From Klebsiella electrica (GTDB lineage Bacteria > Pseudomonadota > Gammaproteobacteria > Enterobacterales > Enterobacteriaceae), in the NCBI RefSeq assembly GCF_006711645.1, contig NZ_CP041247.1, forward strand, positions 1,488,001 to 1,552,000: a DNA stretch of 64,000 bases. Direction: 5' to 3'. Shown here one piece after another: positions 1 through 9,241 of this stretch (positions are counted from its first letter, which is position 1; the number at the start of each line of letters is the position of its first letter). Under the pieces are notes generated by a model, which was given only the letters and a program-made list of their open reading frames with translations, was not told the DNA's origin and did no database searches. The translations under genes and the position numbers were made by a program.

Positions 1-84
1 GAAAACCAGCTGGTGGTGATCAACAACATCATTGATATCAACGAACTTGAAACGCAACTGCGTACCTGGTTCGACAGAAAATAA
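1..84 (+). CDS. PTS EIIB subunit, C-terminal end (partial)
   Basis: An open frame enters from the left edge and stops with TAA at 82-84, giving 27 residues that end in LETQLRTWFDRK. The start and the phospho-cysteine lie outside the window. The assignment as the IIB (phosphocarrier) component of an ascorbate/galactitol-type PTS is inferred mainly from context: it sits 21 nt upstream of an UlaA-family EIIC gene, and small EIIB proteins of this family usually precede the EIIC gene. The visible tail, an amphipathic helix, fits but is not diagnostic. Confidence 0.6.
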   Translation, partial: ENQLVVINNIIDINELETQLRTWFDRK

Positions 85-105
85 CCCTGATAAGGCGAGG
101 TGGAT

Positions 106-1497
106 ATGTTTATCCTTGAAACGCTGAATTTCGTTGTTGATATTTTAAAAGTCCCATCAATACTCGTGGGTTTAATTGCCTTAATCGGTCTGGTGGCGCA
201 GAAAAAGGCTTTTTCGGATGTTGTTAAAGGCACGATTAAAACCATTCTCGGTTTTATTGTGCTGGGCGGTGGCGCCACGGTACTGGTGGGGTCATTAAAT
301 CCGTTAGGTGGAATGTTTGAACATGCATTTAATATTCAGGGCATCATTCCAAATAATGAAGCGATTGTCTCGATTGCGCTGGAGAAATATGGTGCATCTA
401 CTGCACTGATTATGGCGTTCGGGATGGTGGCGAATATTATTGTTGCCCGTTTTACCCGTCTGAAATACATCTTCCTGACGGGGCATCATACGTTCTACAT
501 GGCATGCATGATTGGCGTGATCCTGACGGTAGCCGGTTTTGAGGGCATTGGCCTGGTCTTTACCGGCTCGCTGATCCTCGGTCTGATTATGGCCTTTTTC
601 CCGGCCATTGCGCAGCGTTATATGAAACGTATTACCGGCAATGATGACATCGCTTTCGGGCATTTCGGTACTTTAGGTTACGTGATCTCGGGCTGGATTG
701 GCAGCAAGTTCGGAAAAGGCTCCCGCTCTACCGAAGAGATGAACCTGCCGAAGAATTTAAGCTTCCTGCGCGACAGTTCTATCTCAATCTCGCTGACCAT
801 GATGATTATCTACCTGATCATGGCGGTTAGCGCCGGACGTGAGTATGTAGAGGCGACCTTTAGCGGCGGCCAGAACTACCTCGTGTACGCCATTATCATG
901 GCGATTACCTTCGCGGCAGGGGTGTTTATTATCCTGCAGGGCGTGCGCCTGATTCTGGCGGAGATCGTTCCGGCCTTTACCGGCTTTTCAGAAAAACTGG
1001 TGCCTAATGCGCGTCCTGCGCTGGACTGCCCGGTGGTCTACCCCTATGCGCCAAACGCGGTGTTGATTGGCTTCCTGTTCAGCTTCCTGGGCGGCCTGGT
1101 GGGGCTGTTCATCTGCGGTCAGTTTAGCTGGGTGCTGATCCTGCCGGGCGTGGTGCCGCACTTCTTTACCGGCGCGACGGCGGGCGTGTTTGGAAACGCT
1201 ACCGGCGGACGCCGCGGCGCGATGATTGGCGCGTTTGCCAATGGTTTGCTGATCACTTTCCTGCCGGTGCTGCTGTTGCCGGTGCTGGGCGCCATTGGCT
1301 TTGCTAACACCACCTTCTCCGACACCGATTTCGGCGCGGTCGGGATTGTGTTGGGCAACCTGGCGCGCTTCCTGTCGCCACTGGCCATCACCGGGCTTGT
1401 TGTGGCGTTGTTCGCGCTGCTGGTGGCGTACAACGTGTTCGCTAAAAACAAATCTGCGGGCGGTAATTCACAGGAAAACACCGGAGCCAAATCATGA
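106..1497 (+). CDS. PTS ascorbate-family EIIC permease (UlaA/SgaT-like)
   Basis: This integral inner-membrane PTS permease would import a sugar or sugar acid and pass it to EIIB for phosphorylation. About 463 residues, with ten or more hydrophobic segments. Family-typical stretches are KGTIKTILGFIVL near the N terminus, TGHHTFYMACM near residue 125 and the glycine-rich GATAGVFGNATGGRRGA near residue 360. I chose ATG 106 because a purine-rich site (AAGGCGAGG, 92-100) ends 5 nt before it; an in-frame GTG at 100 is the alternative. The stop overlaps the next gene by 4 nt (ATGA), so it is co-translated with the transketolase subunits. The substrate is unknown: L-ascorbate is the family prototype, but the ula catabolic genes are not seen here and the transketolase pair suggests a pentose or ketose derivative. 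Confidence 0.88.
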   Translation: MFILETLNFVVDILKVPSILVGLIALIGLVAQKKAFSDVVKGTIKTILGFIVLGGGATVLVGSLNPLGGMFEHAFNIQGIIPNNEAIVSIALEKYGASTALIMAFGMVANIIVARFTRLKYIFLTGHHTFYMACMIGVILTVAGFEGIGLVFTGSLILGLIMAFFPAIAQRYMKRITGNDDIAFGHFGTLGYVISGWIGSKFGKGSRSTEEMNLPKNLSFLRDSSISISLTMMIIYLIMAVSAGREYVEATFSGGQNYLVYAIIMAITFAAGVFIILQGVRLILAEIVPAFTGFSEKLVPNARPALDCPVVYPYAPNAVLIGFLFSFLGGLVGLFICGQFSWVLILPGVVPHFFTGATAGVFGNATGGRRGAMIGAFANGLLITFLPVLLLPVLGAIGFANTTFSDTDFGAVGIVLGNLARFLSPLAITGLVVALFALLVAYNVFAKNKSAGGNSQENTGAKS

Positions 1498-2324
1498 ATG
1501 TGAATGAGATAACCCATCTGGCGCGTGAGATCCGCGTCGAGACCCTGAAGTCACTGACCCGGCTGGGTTTTGGTCACTACGGTGGCAGTATGTCGGTCGT
1601 TGAAACGCTGGCGGTTTTATACGGTGCGGTAATGAAAATTGACCCCGCCGATCCGGACTGGCCGGAGCGAGACTACTTTGTCCTGTCAAAAGGGCACGCT
1701 GGCCCGGCGCTGTACAGTACGCTCGCGATCAAAGGTTACTTCCCGATGGAAGAGTTGAGCACGCTGAATCAGAACGGTACACGCTTGCCAAGTCATCCGG
1801 ATCGTCTGAAAACGCGTGGCGTGGATGCCACCACGGGTTCGCTGGGACAGGGGATCTCAATTGCAGGCGGAATGGCGCTGTCGCATAAGCTGGCAGGTCG
1901 ACCCAACCGGGTTTTCTGCATTGTCGGCGATGGCGAGCTGAACGAAGGGCAGTGCTGGGAAGCCTTTCAGTTTATTGCCCACCATCGCCTGAATAACCTG
2001 ACGGTCTTTGTTGACTGGAATAAGCAACAGCTGGACGGCACACTGGACGACATCATCTGTGCCTTCAACCTGGAAGAGAAGTTCCGCGCCTTTGGTTTTG
2101 ATGTCGTTACCGTGAAAGGGGACGATGTTCCTGGGCTGCTGGCGGTGGTACAGCCGGTTCTGGCTAGCGATGCCCGCCCACGGGTGGTGATTCTTGACAG
2201 CATTAAAGGTCAGGGTGTGCCGTATCTTGAGCAGCTCAGCAATTCGCACCATCTGCGACTGACGGAGGAGAGCAAAGCCGCGCTCAACGAGACGATTCGT
2301 CAACTGGAGGCCTCACATGATTAA
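1494..2324 (+). CDS. transketolase, N-terminal (thiamine-PP) subunit
   Basis: 276 residues matching the N-terminal half of transketolase. It binds thiamine diphosphate and Mg2+; the motif GDGELNEGQCWEA followed by RLNNLTVFVDWN is the classical GDG...NN cofactor signature. SKGHAGPALY and TGSLGQGIS are also typical. Normal E. coli transketolases are single chains of about 660 residues, whereas here the enzyme is split over two genes, as in many Gram-positive and sugar-operon transketolases. It starts with ATG inside the stop of the EIIC gene and overlaps the next gene by 8 nt. The expected role is two-carbon transfer between sugar phosphates delivered by the adjacent PTS. A similar PTS/transketolase cluster is known beside pta in Salmonella; its substrate is, to my knowledge, not well established. 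Confidence 0.9.
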   Translation: MNVNEITHLAREIRVETLKSLTRLGFGHYGGSMSVVETLAVLYGAVMKIDPADPDWPERDYFVLSKGHAGPALYSTLAIKGYFPMEELSTLNQNGTRLPSHPDRLKTRGVDATTGSLGQGISIAGGMALSHKLAGRPNRVFCIVGDGELNEGQCWEAFQFIAHHRLNNLTVFVDWNKQQLDGTLDDIICAFNLEEKFRAFGFDVVTVKGDDVPGLLAVVQPVLASDARPRVVILDSIKGQGVPYLEQLSNSHHLRLTEESKAALNETIRQLEASHD

Positions 2325-3270
2325 GGTTATACCGGCAGGGCAAAAAGATGCGATAGAGATGCGTAAGGTATACGCCGGGTTTGTTGCTAAACAGATTGAA
2401 GCGGGAAGTCCGATTATTGCGCTCGAAGCGGATCTGATGAGCTCTATGGCGATGGACGGCGTGGCGCGGGATTACCCACAGCATGTTATTAACTGCGGCA
2501 TCATGGAGGCGAACGTCATCGGCACGGCGGCGGGGCTGTCGCTCACCGGGCGCAAGCCATTCGTCCACACCTTTACCGCTTTTGCCAGCCGTCGCTGTTT
2601 TGACCAGCTGTTTATGTCTCTGGACTACCAGCGTAACAACGTGAAGGTGATCGCTTCCGATGCGGGGGTCACGGCCTGTCATAACGGCGGGACGCATATG
2701 TCGTTTGAGGATATGGGGATCGTACGTGGCCTGGCGCATTCGGTGGTGCTGGAAGTGACTGATGCGGTGATGTTTGAAGATATACTGCGCCAGCTTGTCG
2801 ATCTCGACGGCTTTTATTGGGTACGCACCATCCGCAAACAGGCACAGAGCGTTTATGCCCCTGGCTCAACCTTTACCATCGGCAAGGGCAACGTGTTGCG
2901 TGAAGGCACAGATATCACCCTGATTGCCAACGGTATTATGGTGGCAGAGGCGCTGGAAGCGGCGCGACAGCTTGAGCAGGAGGGGGGGAGCGCGGCGGTC
3001 ATTGATATGTTTACCCTCAAGCCAATCGACAGAATGCTGGTGAAAAACTATGCCGAGAAAACCAGACGCATTGTGACCTGTGAAAACCACAGTATCCATA
3101 ACGGACTTGGATCGGCGGTGGCGGAGGTGCTGGCCGAGACCTGCCCGGTACCGATGCGTCGTGTGGGGGTGAAGGAGCGTTATGGTCAGGTTGGGACGCA
3201 GGATTATCTGCAGAAGGAGTATGGCCTGACTGCGCATGACATTGTGTCAGCGGCGCGCGAGTTGCTGTAA
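2317..3270 (+). CDS. transketolase, C-terminal subunit
   Basis: 317 residues forming the pyrimidine-binding and C-terminal domains of a split transketolase. EANVIGTAAGLSLTG holds the conserved glutamate that activates the thiamine ring, and FTAFASRRCFDQ follows it. The C-terminal domain includes ENHSIHNGLGSAVAEVL, typical of transketolase and DXS-like proteins. ATG 2317 is preceded by GGAGG at 2306-2310 within the upstream subunit, and the 8-nt overlap suggests coupled translation at equal stoichiometry. It is the last gene of the operon; a terminator begins 2 nt after the stop. Confidence 0.9.
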   Translation: MIKVIPAGQKDAIEMRKVYAGFVAKQIEAGSPIIALEADLMSSMAMDGVARDYPQHVINCGIMEANVIGTAAGLSLTGRKPFVHTFTAFASRRCFDQLFMSLDYQRNNVKVIASDAGVTACHNGGTHMSFEDMGIVRGLAHSVVLEVTDAVMFEDILRQLVDLDGFYWVRTIRKQAQSVYAPGSTFTIGKGNVLREGTDITLIANGIMVAEALEAARQLEQEGGSAAVIDMFTLKPIDRMLVKNYAEKTRRIVTCENHSIHNGLGSAVAEVLAETCPVPMRRVGVKERYGQVGTQDYLQKEYGLTAHDIVSAARELL

Positions 3271-3272
3271 AT

Positions 3273-3300
3273 AAAAAAGGCGACCGTGTGGTCGCCTTTC
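3273..3300 (+). terminator. Rho-independent terminator after the transketolase operon
   Basis: Perfect 7-bp stem GGCGACC (3279-3285) and GGTCGCC (3290-3296) with a GTGT loop, preceded by six A and followed by TTTC. Placed directly after the stop of the last PTS/transketolase gene. Confidence 0.85.
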
Positions 3301-3550
3301 TTGCCGGATGGCGCTTCGCTTATCCGGCCTACAAAACCGTAGGCCCGGTGGCGCTTCGCTTATCCGGCCTACAAAACCGTAGGCCCGGTGGCGCTTCGCT
3401 TATCCGGCCTACAAAACCGTAGGCCCGGTGGTGCTTCGCTTATCCGGCCTATAAAACCGTAGGCCCGGTGGCGCTTCGCTTATCCGGCCTATAAAACCGT
3501 AGGCCCGGTGGCGCTTCGCTTATCCGGCCTACAAAACCGTAGGCCCGGTA
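3301..3550. repeat. REP array: six tandem 40-bp units
   Basis: A 40-bp unit beginning GCGCTTCGCTTATCCGGCCT is repeated head to tail at 3311, 3351, 3391, 3431, 3471 and 3511. Each unit holds a perfect hairpin GGCCTAC-AAAACC-GTAGGCC. The copies are almost identical: unit 4 starts GTGCTT, units 4 and 5 read ATAAAAC instead of ACAAAAC, and unit 6 ends in A. The core resembles the enterobacterial REP/PU consensus (TGCCGGATGGCGCTTCGC at 3302-3319). It fills the gap between the converging transketolase and pta genes. Confidence 0.95.
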
Positions 3551-3574
3551 AGCGCTAGCGCCACCGGGCTTTTT
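3543..3574 (+). terminator. hairpin with T-run at the end of the REP array
   Basis: GCCCGGT (3543-3549) pairs with ACCGGGC (3563-3569), with an inner palindrome GCGCTAGCGC, followed by TTTTT. It can act as a terminator for rightward transcription just before the 3' end of pta. On the minus strand there is no T-run, so termination of pta here is less certain. Confidence 0.6.
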
Positions 3575-3576
3575 AC

Positions 3577-5718
3577 TTACTGCTGCTGTGAAGACTGAAT
3601 CGCGGTCAGAGCGATGGTGTAGACGATATCGTCTACCAGCGCGCCACGAGACAGGTCGTTGACCGGCTTACGCATACCCTGCAGCATTGGCCCGATGGAG
3701 ATCAGGTCAGCAGAACGCTGTACGGCTTTGTAAGTGGTGTTACCGGTGTTCAGATCCGGGAAGATGAACACGGTAGCGCGACCTGCAACCGGCGAGTTTG
3801 GCGCTTTGGATTTCGCTACGTCAGCCATAACCGCTGCGTCGTACTGCAGCGGGCCGTCGATCATCAGGTCAGGACGTTTTTCCTGCGCCAGACGAGTCGC
3901 TTCACGAACTTTCTCGACGTCGCTACCGGCACCAGAATTACCGGTGGAGTAGGAGAGCATCGCTACGCGCGGCTCAATACCGAAAGCAATGGCGGAATCG
4001 GCGGACTGAATCGCGATTTCAGCCAGCTGTTCTGCGGTCGGATCCGGGTTGATTGCGCAGTCGCCGTAAACGTAAACCTGTTCCGGCAACAGCATGAAGA
4101 ACACGGAAGAAACCAGAGAGCTACCCGGTGCCGTTTTGATCAACTGCAGCGGCGGACGGATGGTGTTGGCGGTGGTGTGAACCGCGCCGGAAACCAGGCC
4201 GTCGACTTCGTCTTGTTCCAGCATCAGCGTACCGAGAACCACGTTGTCTTCCAGCTGCTCACGGGCAACCGCTTCGGTCATCCCTTTGCTCTTACGCAGT
4301 TCGACCAGACGAGCGACATAGCTTTCGCGCACCACTTCCGGATCGACAATTTCGATACCCGCACCCAGCTCGACGCCTTGCGCGGCAGCAACGCGGTTGA
4401 TCTCATCCGGGTTACCCAGCAGGACACAGGTCGCAATACCACGCTCTGCGCAGATCGCCGCGGCTTTAACGGTACGCGGCTCGTCACCTTCCGGCAGAAC
4501 AACGCGTTTACCGGCTTTGCGCGCCAGCTCGGTCAACTGGTAGCGGAAGGCTGGTGGAGACAGACGGCGGCTACGTTCGGAGGTCGCGGTCAGAGACTCG
4601 ATCCAGTCAGCGTTGATGTAGCTGGCGACGTATTCCTGAACTTTCTCAATGCGCTCGTGATCGTCAACCGGAACTTCCAGGTTGAAGCTCTGCAGGCTCA
4701 GGGAGGTCTGCCAGGTGTTGGTGTTCACCATAAAGACCGGCAGGCCGGTCGCGAATGCACGTTCGCACAGCTTGCTGACGCGCGGGTCCATTTCGTAAGC
4801 TCCGGTCAGCAGTAGCGCGCCGATTTCAACGCCGTTCATGGCGGCGAGGCAGGCAGCGACCAGAACATCAGGACGGTCTGCGGAAGTCACCAGCAGGGAA
4901 CCTGCACGGAAATGCTCCAGCATGTGCGGGATGCTGCGCGCGCAGAAGGTGACAGACTTCACGCGGCGGGTGTTGATGTCACCTTCATTGATGATGGTAG
5001 CATTCAGGTGGCGTGCCATATCGATAGCACGCGTTGCAATCAGATCGAAGCTCCACGGCACCGCGCCCAGAACCGGCAGAGTGCTGCCATTCTGCAGCTG
5101 AGCCGGATCGATCTTCACGACTTTCGCTTTGGAAGAGTCATCGAAGATTTCCGACAGATCGGGACGGGTACGCCCCTGTTCGTCGACCGGTGCGTTCAGT
5201 TTGTTGACGATAACACCGGTAATGTTGGTGTTTTTCGCGCCGCCGAAGCTGTTGCGGGTCAGCTCGATACGTTCGTTCAGCTGTTCCTGGGTGTCGGTAC
5301 CCTGAGACATCACGAAGACGATTTCCGCGTTCAGCGTTTTAGCGATTTCGAAGTTCAGAGACTGAGCAAACTGGTGTTTACGGGTCGGGACCAGACCTTC
5401 TACCAGCACCACTTCAGCATCCTGAGTCGCGGCGTGATAGTTGGCGATAATCTCTTCCATCAGCACGTCTTTCTGGTCGCCAGACAGCAGCGACTCGACG
5501 TGGCTCATCTTCAGCGGCTCAGCGGCCGGAAGGCTTGAATTAGCACGAACGATGGTGGTCGTCTGGTCCGGCGCATCGCCGCCTGCACGCGGTTGGGCGA
5601 TAGGTTTAAAGACGCTCAGACGAACGCCTTTGCGTTCCATTGCACGGATAACACCGAGGCTGACGCTGGTCAGGCCAACGCTGGTTCCGGTAGGGATCAG
5701 CATGATTATACGGGACAC
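3577..5718 (-). CDS. pta: phosphate acetyltransferase
   Basis: Converts acetyl-CoA and phosphate to acetyl phosphate and CoA, the first step of the cytoplasmic Pta-AckA acetate pathway; acetyl phosphate also phosphorylates response regulators such as RcsB. 713 residues, the size of the E. coli enzyme. Order: N-terminal P-loop-like/DRTGG regulatory part ([17 protein letters not shown]), then the catalytic PTA_PTB domain from about residue 390 ([32 protein letters not shown] near the end). I chose GTG at 5718, which gives [11 protein letters not shown] as in E. coli and has AGAGGA about 7 nt upstream; the frame stays open to 5832 but that extension has no homology. It is downstream of ackA on the same strand. 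In E. coli ackA-pta is an operon, but here about 200 bp with an ERIC element separate the two. Confidence 0.98.
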   Translation of the reverse strand: MSRIIMLIPTGTSVGLTSVSLGVIRAMERKGVRLSVFKPIAQPRAGGDAPDQTTTIVRANSSLPAAEPLKMSHVESLLSGDQKDVLMEEIIANYHAATQDAEVVLVEGLVPTRKHQFAQSLNFEIAKTLNAEIVFVMSQGTDTQEQLNERIELTRNSFGGAKNTNITGVIVNKLNAPVDEQGRTRPDLSEIFDDSSKAKVVKIDPAQLQNGSTLPVLGAVPWSFDLIATRAIDMARHLNATIINEGDINTRRVKSVTFCARSIPHMLEHFRAGSLLVTSADRPDVLVAACLAAMNGVEIGALLLTGAYEMDPRVSKLCERAFATGLPVFMVNTNTWQTSLSLQSFNLEVPVDDHERIEKVQEYVASYINADWIESLTATSERSRRLSPPAFRYQLTELARKAGKRVVLPEGDEPRTVKAAAICAERGIATCVLLGNPDEINRVAAAQGVELGAGIEIVDPEVVRESYVARLVELRKSKGMTEAVAREQLEDNVVLGTLMLEQDEVDGLVSGAVHTTANTIRPPLQLIKTAPGSSLVSSVFFMLLPEQVYVYGDCAINPDPTAEQLAEIAIQSADSAIAFGIEPRVAMLSYSTGNSGAGSDVEKVREATRLAQEKRPDLMIDGPLQYDAAVMADVAKSKAPNSPVAGRATVFIFPDLNTGNTTYKAVQRSADLISIGPMLQGMRKPVNDLSRGALVDDIVYTIALTAIQSSQQQ

Positions 5719-5776
5719 GATATATCCTCTTTCGTTACCGCCAGTATCAGGCGGGAGACAAAACTGCACCACCAGC

Positions 5777-5900
5777 TGCCCGTCATATTTCAAGTTGCAT
5801 GTGCGTTGGTTTTCCTGGTTCACCCCAGTCACGTACTACCTGTACGTGACTGGGGATTCTCTGCGTCGCCGCCTTCCTGCCACTCGAATTATTTAGGGTT
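5777..5900. repeat. ERIC (IRU) element between ackA and pta
   Basis: About 124 bp carrying the hallmarks of the enterobacterial repetitive intergenic consensus: TTTCAAGTTGCATGTGCGTT near the left end, a central hairpin CCCCAGTCACGTA / TACGTGACTGGGG at about 5823-5855, and the right end CGCCTTCCTGCCACTCGAAT. In the ackA-pta direction it would be transcribed and form a long imperfect hairpin in the mRNA. Element edges are approximate. Confidence 0.88.
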
Positions 5901-5917
5901 TCGCTGGCGGTGTGGAA

Positions 5918-7120
5918 TCAGGCAGTCAGACGATTGGCGTCTTGCGCGATAACCAGCTCTTCGTTGGTCGGGATGACCAGAGCCGGGCGGGTGCCTTCTT
6001 TGTTGATGAAGCCAGACTTGCCGAAACGGGCAGCCAGGTTACGCTCGTGATCAACTTCGAAGCCCAGCACGCCCAGTTTGCCCAGAGACAGTTCACGAAC
6101 CATGGCGGCGTTTTCACCGATACCGCCGGTGAAGATAACGGCATCCAGACGACCGTCCATCAGCGCGGTGTAGGAACCGATGTACTTGGCCAGACGATGG
6201 CAGTAAACGTCCATTGCACGTTTAGCATCGGCTTTATCGGTGTAGTTGTCTTCAACATAACGACAGTCGCTGGTGACTTCGGTCAGGCCCAGCAGGCCAG
6301 ACTCTTTGGTCAGCATTTTGTTGATAGCATCAACGCTCATGCCCAGGGAGTCGTGCAGGTGGAAGATGATAGCCGGGTCGATGTCGCCAGAGCGAGTCCC
6401 CATGACCAGACCTTCCAGCGGGGTCAGCCCCATTGAGGTGTCAACGCATTTACCGTTGCGGATAGCGGAAACAGAACCACCGTTGCCCAGATGGCAGGTG
6501 ATGATGTTCAGCTCTTCAACCGGTTTGTTCAGGACCTTAGCCGCTTCCTGAGTCACGTAGAAGTGGCTGGTGCCGTGCGCGCCGTAGCGACGTACGCCGT
6601 GCTCTTTGTACAGGCTGTACGGCAGGGCATACAGATAGGATTCTTCCGGCATAGTCTGATGGAACGCGGTGTCGAACACGGCTACGTTCTTCTCTTTCAG
6701 ATGCGGGAATGATTTCAGCGCTTCAGCAATACCGATCAGGTGAGCCGGGTTGTGCAGCGGAGCGAAAGAGGCGGAATCTTTGATGCCCTGGATAACGGAA
6801 TCATCAATGACCACGGAACTGGTGTATTTTTCACCGCCGTGAACGATACGGTGGCCGATTGCGGTCAGCTGAGCAGACAGTTCTGGTTTTTGTGCCAGAA
6901 TAGTGTTAACGATAAAGTTAAGCGCTTCACTGTGAGCGGCGCCAGCGCCTAAATCTGCTTCGTGTTTGCTGCCGTCCATTTTCCACTTAATACGCGCTTC
7001 AGGAAGATGGAAACATTCAGCTAAACCAGACAGATATTCGTCACCGTTGACGGCATCAAGGATAGCAAATTTCAGTGAGGAGCTACCGCAGTTCAGAACC
7101 AGTACTAACTTACTCGACAT
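5918..7120 (-). CDS. ackA: acetate kinase
   Basis: Catalyses acetyl phosphate + ADP to acetate + ATP, giving ATP during overflow and fermentation. 400 residues, the same as E. coli AckA. The ASKHA-fold phosphate-binding start [14 protein letters not shown] is at residues 5-18; the two acetate-kinase signatures are visible (NCGSSSLKF and [13 protein letters not shown]). Further conserved stretches are [21 protein letters not shown] and [12 protein letters not shown] 7120 has AAGGTACTTCC upstream. First gene of the ackA-pta unit; divergent from yfbV. Confidence 0.98.
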   Translation of the reverse strand: MSSKLVLVLNCGSSSLKFAILDAVNGDEYLSGLAECFHLPEARIKWKMDGSKHEADLGAGAAHSEALNFIVNTILAQKPELSAQLTAIGHRIVHGGEKYTSSVVIDDSVIQGIKDSASFAPLHNPAHLIGIAEALKSFPHLKEKNVAVFDTAFHQTMPEESYLYALPYSLYKEHGVRRYGAHGTSHFYVTQEAAKVLNKPVEELNIITCHLGNGGSVSAIRNGKCVDTSMGLTPLEGLVMGTRSGDIDPAIIFHLHDSLGMSVDAINKMLTKESGLLGLTEVTSDCRYVEDNYTDKADAKRAMDVYCHRLAKYIGSYTALMDGRLDAVIFTGGIGENAAMVRELSLGKLGVLGFEVDHERNLAARFGKSGFINKEGTRPALVIPTNEELVIAQDANRLTA

Positions 7121-7457
7121 GGAAGTACCTTTTATGATACGTGGCTAAAAAAACGTCAGTGTGTCACAAAGCGTAGCGCAGGATGACGCCGACATTTATG
7201 ATTAACATCATGCCTTGTTCTGTTTTCGGGCACGATGGGAGAAGTACATTTGATTTTATGCCATTTTGCATAATTTTCAGCCAATGGCAGAATGTGCGAT
7301 AATTTGACTCACCTGGTCAAAGGGTCTATCGCCCTTTCAGGCGGGCACAGGATACCTGATTGCCGCAGCCATTGCCAAAATGTTTTGAACGTTGTCATGC
7401 ACAGTTGGTGTTTTGCACGAATTTTTTAAGTTTTATATTTAAAGTTGAGGTAAAGCC
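7121..7457. promoter_or_regulatory. ackA-yfbV divergent intergenic region
   Basis: 337 bp between divergent ackA and yfbV, which must hold both promoters. Visible structure: two overlapping inverted repeats, TTTGAC-7 nt-GTCAAA (7303-7321) and AAAGGG-7 nt-CCCTTT (7319-7337), which share the AAA and cannot form fully at the same time. No convincing gene was found. Confidence 0.5.
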
Positions 7458-7913
7458 ATGTCGACCCCCGATAATCGTCCCGTCAGCTTCTTTAGCTTGT
7501 TCCGTCGCGGGCAGCACTACGCAAAGACCTGGCCTTTGGACAAACGCCTCGCTCCGGTATTTATTGAAAACCGCATTATTCGCGCAACCCGTTACGCTAT
7601 CCGCATCATGCCGCCGATCGCGGTCTTTACGCTGTGCTGGCAAATCGCGCTGGGTGGGCAACTGGGGCCGGCGGTGGCGACCGCGCTGTTTGCCTTGAGT
7701 TTGCCGATGCAGGGATTATGGTGGCTGGGTAAGCGTTCGGTGACGCCACTGCCGCCGTCGATACTGAACTGGTTTTATGAAGTGCGCGGCAAATTGCAGG
7801 AGGCGGGACAGGCGCTGGCGCCGGTCGATGGCAAGCCGGATTATCAGGCCTTAGCTGACACGCTTAAGCGCGCCTTCAAACAACTGGATAAAACTTTCCT
7901 TGATGATTTGTAA
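7458..7913 (+). CDS. yfbV: UPF0208 inner-membrane protein YfbV
   Basis: 151 residues, matching E. coli YfbV over the whole length. A soluble N-terminal segment ([18 protein letters not shown]) is followed by a hydrophobic region at about residues 45-90 that can form two membrane spans, then a cytoplasmic-looking helical C terminus ([20 protein letters not shown]). YfbV has been linked in E. coli to insulation of the Ter macrodomain; this is family knowledge, not visible here. ATG 7458 is preceded by TTGAGGTAAAG. A strong terminator follows, so it appears monocistronic. Confidence 0.95.
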   Translation: MSTPDNRPVSFFSLFRRGQHYAKTWPLDKRLAPVFIENRIIRATRYAIRIMPPIAVFTLCWQIALGGQLGPAVATALFALSLPMQGLWWLGKRSVTPLPPSILNWFYEVRGKLQEAGQALAPVDGKPDYQALADTLKRAFKQLDKTFLDDL

Positions 7914-7934
7914 TTCACTAAGGAAAACGCATAT

Positions 7935-8494
<560 letters not shown>

Positions 8495-8505
8495 TGGAGG
8501 TTTGC

Positions 8506-9165
8506 GTGCACTGTAAAGGTTTCCTGTTTGATCTTGACGGGACGTTAGTCGATTCATTACCCGTAGTGGAGCGCTCGTGGTGCAAATGGGCGGATCGTTT
8601 CGGCATCCCGCACGATGAGGTGTTGAACTTCATTCATGGCAAGCAGGCGATAACCTCTTTACGCCATTTTCTGCCGGGGCGCAGCGAAGAGGAATTACAG
8701 ACGGAGTTCCGCTGGCTTGAAGCGGTCGAAGCGACGGATACTGATGGCATTACTGCACTGCCGGGGGCGGTGGCGCTGCTGACCACTCTGGATGAAGCCG
8801 GGATCCCATGGGCTATCGTCACTTCAGGTTCGGTGCCTGTTGCCCATGCGCGTCATCGCGCGGCAGGTCTGCCTGATGCCCACGTTTTCGTGACTGCTGA
8901 GCAGGTCAAGCAGGGGAAACCGGCACCGGATGCCTATCTGCTCGGGGCACAACGTTTAGCGCTGGCGCCGCAGGAGTGCGTCGTGGTCGAGGATGCGCCT
9001 GCCGGTTTGCTTTCCGGTCTGGCGGCGGGCTGCCGGACTATCGCCGTCAACGTACCGGCAGATGCGCCGCGTCTGAACGAGGCGGATTTGATCTTAACGT
9101 CCCTCGCAAACCTCGCGGTCGCTCGCCTTCCGGACGGGAACGTGAATGTTTCGCTTAAAGACTAA
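8506..9165 (+). CDS. yfbT: HAD-family sugar phosphatase
   Basis: 219 residues of the haloacid dehalogenase superfamily, matching E. coli YfbT (HxpA), which dephosphorylates hexitol and sugar phosphates. Motif I is FDLDGTLVDS (nucleophile and acid Asp), motif II is VTSGS, motif III is the Lys of KQGKPAPDAY, and motif IV is VVEDAPAG; the cap domain lies between motifs I and II. I chose GTG 8506 because GGAGG (8496-8500) lies 5 nt upstream and the product MHCKGFLFDLDG aligns with the E. coli N terminus. The ATG at 8494 overlaps the yfbU stop and has no site of its own. Twelve bases separate it from yfbU. Confidence 0.94.
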   Translation: MHCKGFLFDLDGTLVDSLPVVERSWCKWADRFGIPHDEVLNFIHGKQAITSLRHFLPGRSEEELQTEFRWLEAVEATDTDGITALPGAVALLTTLDEAGIPWAIVTSGSVPVAHARHRAAGLPDAHVFVTAEQVKQGKPAPDAYLLGAQRLALAPQECVVVEDAPAGLLSGLAAGCRTIAVNVPADAPRLNEADLILTSLANLAVARLPDGNVNVSLKD

Positions 9166-9177
9166 TCCCATGACGTC

Positions 9178-9201
9178 GCCCCGTATGGTCGGGGCTTTTT
9201 T
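9178..9201 (+). terminator. terminator after yfbT
   Basis: GCCCC (9178-9182) and GGGGC (9191-9195) around GTATGGTC, followed by TTTTTT. It lies between yfbT and yfbS. Confidence 0.8.
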
Positions 9202-9241
9202 ATGCAAAAATTCCAGCTCGATCTTCAGACAAGGATAAGTT

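Noticed and set aside
3311..3550. CRISPR array
   Set aside because: Units are contiguous 40-mers without unique spacers, and they carry the REP core.
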